The position numbers and the translations under genes are program-made. From positions 310,001 through 374,000 of the forward strand of contig OZ241358.1 in NCBI GenBank assembly GCA_965200465.1: a stretch of 64,000 nucleotides of DNA, in the 5' to 3' direction. Of this stretch, positions 1 through 7,237 are shown in pieces. Source of the stretch: Azophilus sp965200465. Its GTDB lineage: Bacteria > Pseudomonadota > Gammaproteobacteria > Pseudomonadales > Azotimanducaceae. The notes under the pieces were generated by a model. That model was not told the origin of the DNA. It saw only the letters and a program-made list of their open reading frames with translations, and did no database searches. The stretch's first letter is position 1. The number at the start of each line of letters is the position of its first letter.

Positions 1-159
1 GCAAACTTGGCTGTGGCCTGCATGCTGGGCGGCGTCGATAGGAAGACGCTGTTTGTCATGACCACCATCAATGCGGGCACAGAGGAGTTGGCGCGGCGGC
101 GCCTGTCTAGGATCGAGGTCGCCGAGGTTGCCGTTCCCGGTGCCGGTTGGCCCAACTGA
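1..159 (+). CDS. SMP-30/gluconolactonase-like protein, C-terminal end
   Basis: Reading frame 1 is open from the first base to a TGA at 157-159 (52 residues). The residues ACMLGGVDRKTLFVMTT match the last beta-propeller strand typical of the SMP-30/gluconolactonase/LRE family (usually ACMLGG-DRRTLF). These are six-bladed propellers that hydrolyse sugar lactones or related esters using a bound divalent metal; the metal ligands lie in the part outside the window. The next gene, an esterase, starts 48 bases downstream on the same strand, so the two may be co-transcribed. The substrate cannot be judged from this fragment. Confidence 0.7.
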   Translation, partial: ANLAVACMLGGVDRKTLFVMTTINAGTEELARRRLSRIEVAEVAVPGAGWPN

Positions 160-207
160 CAGGGGTGATTGTGGCGCTATCGCTGTCGATGGAGGACGTA
201 TTCGCTG

Positions 208-1203
208 ATGAAAGTGACTAGACAAATGCTCCACGAGGACCTGCGTCCGTTTCCAGTTTACTGGACGGCGCTCATTCTTAAGTACTTTTGCCGGGGAAAG
301 CGGCGGATGGAGGTCGTGTCCGCCATTTTGGGCCGAATGGTCAAAAGTGAGGCGCCGGAATCGATAAACGTCAAGGAGCGGCATCTTCCGACTCGTGATG
401 GAGAAGCGAAGTTTCGCGTCAAGATTCACCGGCCTGCATCTGCATCGGGTGATTTGCCAGCGATGCTTTATATCCATGGTGGCGGCTATGTGACGGGCAA
501 TCCTGATGTGTTTGATGGGCTGCTGGCGAAATTCATCGAGCGCAGGCCCTGTGTCATCGTGGCGCCGGCTTATCGCAACGCGTTGGTCAAGCCCTATCCT
601 GCGGCTCTGGACGACTGTTACGACACCTTGCTTTGGATGAGAGACAACGCCGCTGAACTTGGCATTGACGCCAGCAAGTTCATGATCGCCGGGCACAGTG
701 CTGGTGGCGGGCTGACGGCGGCGGTCACACTAATGGCGAGGGACACAAAAGACGTGAAGATCGCGTTCCAGATGCCTTTCTACCCAATGATCGACGATCG
801 GCAGCCCACAGATCCTGCACGTTACATCGATGCGCCGGGTTGGGACACCAAAGCCAATGCCTTCGGCTGGGGCAGTTATCTGAAAGATCTTCATCAGCGC
901 AATGCGGAGGTCCCTGCCTACGCTGCTCCGGCCAGAAATACCGACTACAGCGATTTTCCGCCGACCATTACATTTGTGGGTGAATACGAACCTTTTTACT
1001 GGGAGACGGTTGACTATGTTGATCACCTGAGAGCGGCGGGGATTGACGTAGCGTTCAAAGTTTACGAAGGGTGTACGCATGGCCATGAGATGATTGTTCC
1101 CGACTCGCCGATTGGCAAGGATGGTCTTGCGTTTACCTACGACAACTACGCTGACTTTTACGACAGATATATTATGCAGAGTAGAGTTTCATCGACTGCG
1201 TGA
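208..1203 (+). CDS. alpha/beta hydrolase, HSL-type esterase
   Basis: A 331-residue cytoplasmic carboxylesterase-like hydrolase. It shows the HSL-family oxyanion motif HGGG (residues 90-93), the nucleophile elbow GHSAGG (Ser164) and a late CTHGHEM histidine. Where the family usually has an Asp (DPLxDE), this protein has GEYEPFYWE, so the triad acid is probably Glu. The start at 208 is preferred over an upstream ATG at 169: GGAGGA lies 11 bases before it, and the paralogue at 13453-14457 begins with the same MKVT..MLHEDL. The two paralogues are alike along their whole length by eye. Neighbours (nitroreductase, SnoaL, acyl-CoA dehydrogenases) suggest ester release in a catabolic route; the substrate is unknown. 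Confidence 0.85.
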   Translation: MKVTRQMLHEDLRPFPVYWTALILKYFCRGKRRMEVVSAILGRMVKSEAPESINVKERHLPTRDGEAKFRVKIHRPASASGDLPAMLYIHGGGYVTGNPDVFDGLLAKFIERRPCVIVAPAYRNALVKPYPAALDDCYDTLLWMRDNAAELGIDASKFMIAGHSAGGGLTAAVTLMARDTKDVKIAFQMPFYPMIDDRQPTDPARYIDAPGWDTKANAFGWGSYLKDLHQRNAEVPAYAAPARNTDYSDFPPTITFVGEYEPFYWETVDYVDHLRAAGIDVAFKVYEGCTHGHEMIVPDSPIGKDGLAFTYDNYADFYDRYIMQSRVSSTA

Positions 1204-1217
1204 CGGAGCAACGGCCC

Positions 1218-1910
1218 CTATCCAGGCCAGCTCCTTCCCCACCCGTCGCGGAAGGTCACCTCCTCGACTGGCTTTCGCCCGACGGGGCCGATCTTGTCAG
1301 TCGGATAGCCGATAGGCAGCATCATGAACGTCTTCGCATCTGCGGGAATCCCAAGCAGGTTCTTCACCTCGTCCTCATGCAGCAAGTGCAGGGTCGTTGG
1401 ACAGGTCCCCAAACCAAAGGCTCGGCAGGCCAGCATGATGTTCTGCACCGCCAGTAGGATGCCGGCGGGCTCTGTACGCTGTATCCACTGCACGACTTTC
1501 GGCGGTGGCTCATAGTCGGACGGCGGTTCAGGCGCAGGCAGGGGAACTGCGCAAAGCAGTAGCAGAAGAGGCGGATCCTGGATGTGGTCGATGAGGTATT
1601 GGACCGAATTTGCGATTAAGCGCTGAGAACGATCGCCGCCGCCGCCACCGGGTTGCCCCTCCTCGCCGTAGTTGCGCAAGCCGATGAGCTCGGCACCCTT
1701 GCGATAAAGCTCGGCAAGAGCCGCTCTTTTCTTTGAGTCGGTGACGGCGAGAAAGCGCCAGTTCTGCTGGTTCGAGCCAGAGGGGGCCTTGGTGCCGGCT
1801 TCGATCACTTTCCGGACAATGTCGTCGGGAATCGGATCGGGTTTCAACCTTCTGAGACTGCGAGACGTATTCAGGGCTTCGAACAGATCAATGGTGGGGT
1901 GTTGGTTCAT
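1218..1910 (-). CDS. nitroreductase family FMN oxidoreductase
   Basis: A 230-residue protein of the NfsA/NfsB-like nitroreductase fold, expected to bind FMN and reduce nitro groups, quinones or similar acceptors with NAD(P)H. Seen: the N-terminal SRSLRRLKPDPIP and APSGSNQQNWRF segments (FMN phosphate/isoalloxazine contacts), a hydrophobic PPLLLLLCAVPLP strand, and AFGLGTCPTTLHLLHEDEVKNLLG followed by a PIGYP strand near the C-terminus. The start at 1910 is chosen over a longer frame because AAAGGTGA lies just upstream. It follows the SnoaL-like gene by 13 bases, so the two form an operon. It is convergent with the esterase at 208-1203. Confidence 0.85.
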   Translation of the reverse strand: MNQHPTIDLFEALNTSRSLRRLKPDPIPDDIVRKVIEAGTKAPSGSNQQNWRFLAVTDSKKRAALAELYRKGAELIGLRNYGEEGQPGGGGGDRSQRLIANSVQYLIDHIQDPPLLLLLCAVPLPAPEPPSDYEPPPKVVQWIQRTEPAGILLAVQNIMLACRAFGLGTCPTTLHLLHEDEVKNLLGIPADAKTFMMLPIGYPTDKIGPVGRKPVEEVTFRDGWGRSWPG

Positions 1911-1923
1911 GTTACTGTCACCT

Positions 1924-2469
1924 TTACGCGGTTGATACCGGAAGCGGGCGGATGTAGAACGCATCCCCCCGCGAACGTTGGGATCTCGGATCCTTCATCG
2001 CTTCGAGTGCTCCGAGAGACGCGGAGGTGCCGGTGTCCGCACCCTCGGGCAAGGACGACGACCATTCGATGAAGCAGAGCCGTTTCGCAATTCGCCATTC
2101 ACCGTCGCGACGCTCGAGATCATCGAGATAGCGGCCGCCGAGCACGTCCGTCGGCCCTTCCTCCTGTGCGCCGAAGTACACGAAATAGGTTTCCGTGTGC
2201 GCGGTGTCGCCATCGAGCTCGCAGTAGTGGTTCGTCAGACAGTGATGGGTCTTGCGATTCTCCGCCCGGTGCATCGTCATTCCACTTTCCGCGATGTCTT
2301 CCCGGGTTCCGACGATGACGCCGTGGTCGTCTATCGCATCCGGATGATAGGCATTGATCACGAGTTCGCGGTCGAGCCGGTCCATGCCGCGGGTGTAGCT
2401 CAAGATTGAGTCCCAAATCTCCTGCCGGTCCAAGAGCTTTCGAACGGCTTGCTCGTCTATCGAATCCAT
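1924..2469 (-). CDS. SnoaL-like (nuclear transport factor 2 fold) protein
   Basis: A 181-residue protein with the SnoaL_4-type cone fold. Its N-terminal helix segment (DRQEIWDSILSYTRGMDRLD) and the DDHG motif shortly after are typical of ring-hydroxylating-dioxygenase-beta or dehydratase-like SnoaL families, as is the later GGRYLDDLERRDGEWRI strand. AGGAG precedes the ATG by 8 bases. It is first in a two-gene operon with the nitroreductase and is divergent from the acyl-CoA dehydrogenase pair. It is clearly related to the protein at 17682-18227, which shares the -DRLD-, DDHG and LLGGRY/VLGGRY signatures. Such proteins are isomerases, dehydratases or small-molecule binders; the reaction here is unknown. 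Confidence 0.8.
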   Translation of the reverse strand: MDSIDEQAVRKLLDRQEIWDSILSYTRGMDRLDRELVINAYHPDAIDDHGVIVGTREDIAESGMTMHRAENRKTHHCLTNHYCELDGDTAHTETYFVYFGAQEEGPTDVLGGRYLDDLERRDGEWRIAKRLCFIEWSSSLPEGADTGTSASLGALEAMKDPRSQRSRGDAFYIRPLPVSTA

Positions 2470-2668
2470 AGGGTTTCTCCTGTTTGGCTGCGCTTGAATG
2501 CCAGAACAAACATTTTGATACTAAGCCTTCATTACTGTCAAGTATGAGAATATGAATCGAAATGTTCCCATATTTTGACAATATTGGCTTAATAGATTAA
2601 AACATGAGTGCATGGAGAAACCGCCGGCTCTTCCCCATGAACATCCTGTGGATTCAGGTCAGGTAACC
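2470..2668. promoter_or_regulatory. divergent promoter region with an inverted repeat
   Basis: An AT-rich gap between the SnoaL/nitroreductase operon (minus) and the acyl-CoA dehydrogenase pair (plus). Inverted arms TGTCAAGTATG (2536-2546) and CATATTTTGACA (2569-2580) face each other. Each contains a TTGACA hexamer readable as a -35 box, one per strand, with poorer -10 boxes. The layout fits a dimeric repressor (TetR-like spacing) controlling both directions, but no regulator gene lies next to it. Operator function is inferred. Confidence 0.35.
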
Positions 2669-3736
2669 ATGGACTACTGGCTTACCGAAGAAGAGCAGCT
2701 CGTACAATCGAGTTTTCATGACTACTTGGCGAGCGAGTGCGGCCCCCATCGCGTTCGCACTGCCTATGACACAGATCTCGCATTTGATGAAGAGCTGTGG
2801 CGGGGATTTGGCGAACTTGGTTTCACGGGAGCCTGCATTCCAGCGGAGCATGGTGGTTCCGGTCTCGGAATGATGGAAGCAGCGCTGTTGGCGGAAGAGC
2901 TCGGTCGTCACACGGCTCCGTTGTTCCTTGAAGGGCACATCCTCGCCGGTCTTGCCCTCTCGCTGGGTGGACCCTCAGCGCGGCAGCAGAGCCTGCTGCC
3001 AAAGCTGGCATCGGGTGAGCTCATTGGAAGTTTGGCAATTGCCGCCGAAAATTCCGCTACCGACCAGCCCGTTGAACTAGGCGAAGAAGGAACGGTGTCA
3101 CTGGGAATGGTTCCTCTGGCGGATGTTGCGGATGTGATCGTTGTCAGATGCGCTAAGGGCCAACTTGGCGTTTTGGAGTCAGTGCGCACCAATGTTGCTG
3201 CCTGTAGCTCCAATGGCATCGATCAGAGTCGAAAGGTTTTTCAAATTACCTTTGATCAAGCTGCCGTCGAGCCGATTCCCAATCTTTCCGGCGATGCACT
3301 ATGCAGCGGGCTGATCACCTTGTTGTCAGCAGATGCTTATGGGGCGGCTGACAAGCTATTGGAGCTAACGGTTGAGTACGCAAAGACGCGGGAGCAATTC
3401 GGTCAACCAATCGCGCAGTTTCAAGCGGTTAAGCACCAACTGGCGGAAATGGCCCTCGCCGTGGTCACGGGGCGCGGGCTGTTCTGGAAGGCCGCCCGGG
3501 AGTTTGACGAGGATAGCGAGTCGTCGGCAAAAAGCGCCTCAATGGCGAAAGCGCACATCACGGACCAAGCTATGAAGATTGCTCGAGGGGCAGTGGAGCT
3601 TCATGGAGGGATCGGGTTCACATGGGAAAGCGACGTACATTTCTATTTCAAACGCCTGATGTTCGACAGGAACTATTTGGGAACTCCTGAAGTGCATAGA
3701 GAGCGTTGTGCGGAACTTTCCGGGTGGGTGCAATGA
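2669..3736 (+). CDS. acyl-CoA dehydrogenase, short subunit-like
   Basis: A 355-residue FAD-dependent acyl-CoA dehydrogenase-fold protein. Seen: the N-terminal helical domain (LTEEEQLVQSSFHDYLASE), a middle domain with degraded substrate/FAD-binding strands, and the C-terminal QFGQPIAQFQAVKHQLAEM and RGAVELHGGIGFTWE motifs that bind FAD in this superfamily. It overlaps the next gene by 4 bases (ATGA), so the two are translationally coupled. Tandem unequal acyl-CoA dehydrogenases of this kind form alpha2beta2 heterotetramers in steroid side-chain and related CoA-thioester pathways. The start at 2669 matches the usual N-terminus; an ATG at 2612 is also in frame and the ribosome site is weak for both. 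Confidence 0.87.
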   Translation: MDYWLTEEEQLVQSSFHDYLASECGPHRVRTAYDTDLAFDEELWRGFGELGFTGACIPAEHGGSGLGMMEAALLAEELGRHTAPLFLEGHILAGLALSLGGPSARQQSLLPKLASGELIGSLAIAAENSATDQPVELGEEGTVSLGMVPLADVADVIVVRCAKGQLGVLESVRTNVAACSSNGIDQSRKVFQITFDQAAVEPIPNLSGDALCSGLITLLSADAYGAADKLLELTVEYAKTREQFGQPIAQFQAVKHQLAEMALAVVTGRGLFWKAAREFDEDSESSAKSASMAKAHITDQAMKIARGAVELHGGIGFTWESDVHFYFKRLMFDRNYLGTPEVHRERCAELSGWVQ

Positions 3737-4953
3737 ACAGTTCGTACGAGTCCGATTACGAAGATCTCCGGCAGCGGGCGAAGGAATTCTGCGGGTCAAG
3801 CTGGCCTTTGACCGGCGATGAGGCTGCGTTCCCGTTTCGTGACCAGGTCATCCTGTGGCAGAAGCGGGCCATTGAGGCCGGAATGCTGCATAGATCAGTG
3901 CCTAGCGAATATGGTGGAGGCGGTAAGCCTCAGGACCTCTGGGCGGAAGCGGTGATCAAGCGCGAGTTCGCATACAGTGAAGTGCCTCATCTGGAGAGCA
4001 CCCCGAATGGGCCTCAATTCCTGGTCCCTGCACTTTTGGAATGTGGCACGGAGGAGCAGAGGCATCAGTACATTCCCCGCACCCTGACCGGCGAACTCGA
4101 CTGGTGCCAAGGTTACAGTGAGCCCAATGCGGGCAGCGACCTGGCTGCCCTGACCAGTCACGCCGAGTTGACGGCGGATGGCTGGGTGATCAATGGGCAG
4201 AAGATCTGGACCAGCCTTGCCCATCGCGCCAACATGCTGTTCGGCGTGTTTCGTACGGAACCCCAGATGAAACGGTCTGGAGGTGTGTCCTTCCTAATCG
4301 TGCCGATGGATTCGCCTGGCATTGAAGTCCGTGTCATCAAGACGATGCATGGTTCGACCGAGGACATCTGCGAGGTGTTTTTCGACGATGTTGTCGTGCC
4401 TGCCGAGAACATTGTTGGAGGCCGCGGTGAAGGTTGGCACGTCACGAAAAGCGTTCTCAAGTATGAGCGGCTATGGCTTGCCGATACATCCGTAGTCAAT
4501 GTTCAGTTTTTCCACCTAGTCGAACTAGCGCGGCGAACACGGCAGAACGGCAAAGCAGCAATGGCGGATCCATCCGTTAGGCAGCGTCTGAGCCAGATCG
4601 AAGCCTCAGTAACCTGTCAGGAAATGCTCGTCAACCGTCTGATTGCTGCTGAATCGAGAGGGTTCGGGGCTAAGATGGATGGTGAGATGCAGACCTGCAA
4701 GCTCCTTGCGTCGAAAACACAGGAGGCCATTGCAAAACTCGCATTTGATCTGATTGGAAGCGACGCTTTGCTTTTGCCGGCACCCGAAGATGTAACCACC
4801 ATGGCACACATGCCGAAAGTGGTGACGCAGGGGCGTTGGCTCAGCGCCTACTTCGCCAGCTTGGCAAGCACACTCGGTGGTGGCACTTCAAATATGCAGA
4901 AAAACGCGATTGGCGAGCACTTGCTTGGGCTGCCGCGGGACCGCCGAGGTTGA
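3733..4953 (+). CDS. acyl-CoA dehydrogenase, long subunit-like
   Basis: A 406-residue acyl-CoA dehydrogenase. Seen: the WCQGYSEPNAGSDLA motif (FAD/substrate binding), INGQKIWTS, and LKYER in the helix that carries the catalytic Glu in isovaleryl-CoA-dehydrogenase-like enzymes. The C-terminus is TLGGGTSNMQKNAIGEHLLGLPRD. The start overlaps the previous stop (ATGA), which supports heteromer assembly with the shorter subunit. It would introduce an alpha,beta double bond in an acyl-CoA, passing electrons to ETF. Its last 131 bp recur at 18268-18398 as a remnant of a second such gene. Specificity is unknown. Confidence 0.88.
   Translation: MNSSYESDYEDLRQRAKEFCGSSWPLTGDEAAFPFRDQVILWQKRAIEAGMLHRSVPSEYGGGGKPQDLWAEAVIKREFAYSEVPHLESTPNGPQFLVPALLECGTEEQRHQYIPRTLTGELDWCQGYSEPNAGSDLAALTSHAELTADGWVINGQKIWTSLAHRANMLFGVFRTEPQMKRSGGVSFLIVPMDSPGIEVRVIKTMHGSTEDICEVFFDDVVVPAENIVGGRGEGWHVTKSVLKYERLWLADTSVVNVQFFHLVELARRTRQNGKAAMADPSVRQRLSQIEASVTCQEMLVNRLIAAESRGFGAKMDGEMQTCKLLASKTQEAIAKLAFDLIGSDALLLPAPEDVTTMAHMPKVVTQGRWLSAYFASLASTLGGGTSNMQKNAIGEHLLGLPRDRRG
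4823..4953 (+). repeat. 131-bp duplicated acyl-CoA dehydrogenase tail, copy 1
   Basis: The last 131 bases of the intact acyl-CoA dehydrogenase gene are matched by 18268-18398, with 9 mismatches by my count (about 93%). Most differences are at third codon positions, and the stop differs (TGA here, TAA there). The second copy therefore looks like the tail of a paralogous gene rather than a recent copy of non-coding DNA. Confidence 0.9.
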
Positions 4954-4971
4954 GACACGGAGGGAAGCGCC

Positions 4972-5144
4972 CATGGGGTCACCTGTGACGTCAACGAAAA
5001 AGAGCAGATCACCGCCTGCGTGAATGAGACGGTCAAACGCTTCGGTGGCATCAACATACTGTGCAACAACGCACAAGGTTTCGGCACGGCTCAGCAACCT
5101 TTGCTTCTCCAGCCGCCACGACCTTGAGCATCGACGGCGGCTTA
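4972..5144 (+). pseudogene. short-chain dehydrogenase remnant
   Basis: Frame 4972-5127 reads HGVTCDVNEKEQITACVNET and then VKRFGGINILCNNAQGFG, the NAD-binding CDV and NNAG-like stretch of an SDR. A different frame at 5115-5144 reads ATTLSIDGGL, the usual SDR C-terminal motif. The YxxxK catalytic part is missing. An internal deletion with a frame change best explains this. No start codon or ribosome site is attached. It lies directly after the acyl-CoA dehydrogenase pair, where an SDR would make sense as a former operon member (beta-oxidation-like third step). Confidence 0.65.
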
Positions 5145-5241
5145 AGAGTTCATAGGCGAGTTCGAGGCCGAATGCGCCAAGCGAAACCTGCCGCTCAAGA
5201 GCCAAATCCTCGAACTGTCTCACGAAACAGGACCACCTCAG

Positions 5242-5305
5242 TTGGCCTACAAACGGGTGGTGGTTGAAACTAAAACCATTCAGATGTCAATAGGTTTGGA
5301 CGCAT
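5242..5305. repeat. 64-bp element, copy 1
   Basis: Starts TTGGCCTACAAACGGG and ends TAGGTTTGGACGCAT. It matches 19631-19694 with 7 mismatches by my count, nearly all transitions. Similarity stops abruptly at both ends. Copy 2 lies just upstream of the ParB-like gene and holds a TTGACA on the minus strand, as does this copy, so it may be a promoter-bearing segment. Here it lies downstream of a broken PIN toxin instead. Confidence 0.85.
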
Positions 5306-5348
5306 ATATGTTTGAGCCTCGTGCTTGACCAAGACTTGCCGACCGGAT

Positions 5349-5534
5349 TCAAGCCTTGCACAGTGGCGGGAGCGTCGCCATCGCAAGATACTCCCGGACC
5401 ACTTGGCGATTGATCTGCAGAGTTTTCGTTCGGCGCTCATGTGAAAGCGCGTCCAAGGCAGCTTGCCGGTCAGGAGCCTTGTCCCAACGGATAGTCGCCA
5501 GTACGTTGGTGTCCACGAACAGGGGTTGCGCCAC
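5349..5534 (-). pseudogene. truncated PIN-domain (VapC-type) toxin
   Basis: From a GTG at 5534 the 61-residue frame reads AQPLFVDTNVLATIRWDKA and ends NRQVVREYLAMATLPPLCKA. This is the N-terminal half of a PIN ribonuclease, with the first catalytic Asp (DTN) and the EYL acidic position. The second half, with the remaining acidic residues, is absent, and the frame stops at 5349. It resembles the intact PIN protein at 5801-6328 in the same positions (LDTNVL, REYLVVAT). A complete PIN domain is about 130 residues, so this copy should be inactive. Confidence 0.65.
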
Positions 5535-5586
5535 GCTGCGATACCGGTATCATCTTGGCCGACCTGAAGGACTTTACGGAGCCACC

Positions 5587-5811
5587 ATGCCGAACTTGCT
5601 GATTCGGGCGTTGCCGGACGCGGTTCACCATGCATTGAAGCGACAGGCGTCGCTGCATGGTTGGTCGCTGCAGCGCGAGGTCCAGTCCATCCTCGCCAGC
5701 GCGGTGGACGATGCGTTGGACGTGCGTCTGGCCCCCCCGACCTTCCATGTTTCCGATGCTCCCGTGCTTGGCAAGGTGGGCCGGGAGGAAATCTATCGCG
5801 ATGGCCGTTGA
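5587..5811 (+). CDS. FitA-like ribbon-helix-helix antitoxin
   Basis: A 74-residue protein starting MPNLLIRALPDAVHHALKRQ, the N-terminal RHH DNA-binding strand and first helix, followed by HGWSLQREVQSILASAVDDA. The C-terminal tail, which normally wraps the toxin, is proline-rich (LAPPTFHV) and acidic/basic mixed. Its stop overlaps the PIN toxin start by 11 bases, the usual arrangement for a FitAB/VapBC operon. Antitoxin dimers would bind the promoter and the toxin; autoregulation is expected from the family. The DNA between 5534 and 5587 is shared with the oppositely oriented truncated PIN gene. Confidence 0.8.
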   Translation: MPNLLIRALPDAVHHALKRQASLHGWSLQREVQSILASAVDDALDVRLAPPTFHVSDAPVLGKVGREEIYRDGR

Positions 5812-6328
5812 CGGTTCCGGCATCAAGGCCAAGCCGGCAGGCCGGGATGCGTTGCGGGATTCTGACCTTCCAGCGTCCTCCATTCTGGACACGAACGTCC
5901 TCGTATCGTCAACGGCGTCACAACGGAAGCTGCATGAGGTCGCGCAAAGCGTAGTGCAGTGTCCTGTGTCGGGCAAGCAGGCCTGCGTGAGCGGCCAGAT
6001 ACTTCGCGAATACTTGGTTGTTGCGACTCGTCCGCTGGAATCGAACGGCTTGGGTCTAACGCCCGCGGAAGCCATTGCCAATGTGTCGGCATTTCGCTCG
6101 CTGATGCATTGCCTTGAGGAAAACGAAGAAGTGCGGAAGAGGCTCGCTAAATTGGTGCTGACGCATGAATGCAGGGGCGTGGTCATTCACGATGCCAATG
6201 TTGTGGCAACGGCGTTGGCGCACGGCGTCCCGGCGATCGTCACGGAGAATTGGGAAGATTTCCGCAGGTTCGACCAGCGGCAGTTCGCGGTATTTCGAGC
6301 AGTTTCGCCATCCCCCGGTCCCCAGTGA
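5801..6328 (+). CDS. PIN-domain toxin (FitB/VapC-like)
   Basis: A 175-residue PIN ribonuclease. It has the first acidic motif SSILDTNVLVSS, an ILREYLVVATRP helix with the conserved Glu, HDANVVATAL with the third acidic residue and VTENWEDF near the end. Together these are the metal-binding residues of the family, so it appears active. The ATG at 5801 lies inside the antitoxin frame (11-base overlap), giving translational coupling. About 30 residues precede the domain, a little longer than usual. Likely role: RNA cleavage when the antitoxin is lost. Confidence 0.83.
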   Translation: MAVDGSGIKAKPAGRDALRDSDLPASSILDTNVLVSSTASQRKLHEVAQSVVQCPVSGKQACVSGQILREYLVVATRPLESNGLGLTPAEAIANVSAFRSLMHCLEENEEVRKRLAKLVLTHECRGVVIHDANVVATALAHGVPAIVTENWEDFRRFDQRQFAVFRAVSPSPGPQ

Positions 6329-6688
6329 GCGTTGTCGAGTGCGTTTGGAGTTGATGCTAGCGTCGACGTGATGTCAATGCGAGGGGTGCCTTACTCGCAC
6401 CCGAATGTTTTGCGCAGTACCTCCACGAGCGCCCCCTTTCATCGGTCTGCCCCCCCTCCGCTAACGACGATTCCACCAAGCCAGATCCGAAAAGGAGCGC
6501 AGGTCAAGTTCGTGGGTCCAGGCGGAACGATGCTGTTGGGAAATGTGACGGCCGTATTGGTTTGGATTTGAATGTCTCCGTTCTTGTGCTAAAGAGTGGT
6601 CGAAGGGCCAGTGTATCTAGCTCAATGACTAGCGGAAAACCCGTCTTTCAATCGTCCTTATAATGGGGAAAATATAGCTGGAGGTTGT
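6329..6688. other. 360-bp gap upstream of the sigma-factor gene
   Basis: No confident gene. A short frame ending at 6571 reads QIRKGAQVKFVGPGGTMLLG, which faintly recalls small DUF2158-like proteins, but it has no clean start. A TATAAT at 6659-6664 ends 24 bases before the GTG of the sigma factor and is a reasonable -10 box; the -35 side is weak. Confidence 0.4.
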
Positions 6689-7237
6689 GTGGACGACATT
6701 CGCGACGTTTTTTTATCGACTCGGCTTGGCATCGCCCGTGCTGTGTCGAAAATCGTGCCGCCTCACGAAGTCGAAGACATCGTTCAAGAGACCTATGTTC
6801 GCCTGTGTCAGGTCGGTGCGCCCGAGCAGATCCATCATCCGCAGTCCTATTTGTACAAAACGGCCCGCAACCTCGCGCTTGACAGCCTAAAGTGCGCCGA
6901 GAATCGCGTGACCGAACAGTGGAATGAGGATGTTGAAAATAGCCGTGCCATCGCCGGGATGGAGGTTGATGAGACTTTTGAGCAAGCTGCTTCAAGCGAG
7001 GAGTTCGGCCATTTCTGTGAGGCCGTGCGACAGTTGCCGGTGCAAGCGCGGCGCGTCTTTGTGCTAAAAAAAGTATATGGGTATTCCCAGCGGGAAGTCG
7101 CCAGTGAATTAGGGCTGGCGGAGAGCACGGTTGAAAAACACGTGGCGCTTGCGGTTAGACGGTGCGCTGCTTTTATGAAAGAGCAGGCGGGGCGCAAAAC
7201 ATTCCAAGTCGATCAAACGGAGGCCCGCGGTGAGTAA
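6689..7237 (+). CDS. ECF sigma factor, FecI-like
   Basis: A 182-residue extracytoplasmic-function sigma factor. Region 2 is VEDIVQETYVRLCQ plus SYLYKTARNLALD (core binding and -10 melting). Region 4 is YSQREVASELGLAESTVEKH (helix-turn-helix for the -35). It starts with GTG after a close GGAGG. It overlaps the FecR-type gene by 8 bases, and a TonB receptor follows, so this is a cell-surface signalling cassette. Substrate binding at the receptor would signal through FecR to release this sigma factor and switch on receptor transcription. The ligand (often a siderophore, haem or carbohydrate) is not evident. Confidence 0.9.
   Translation: MDDIRDVFLSTRLGIARAVSKIVPPHEVEDIVQETYVRLCQVGAPEQIHHPQSYLYKTARNLALDSLKCAENRVTEQWNEDVENSRAIAGMEVDETFEQAASSEEFGHFCEAVRQLPVQARRVFVLKKVYGYSQREVASELGLAESTVEKHVALAVRRCAAFMKEQAGRKTFQVDQTEARGE

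Noticed and set aside
5270..5635. 121-codon minus-strand frame over the PIN remnant
   Set aside because: A different frame from the PIN motifs and without any recognisable domain.
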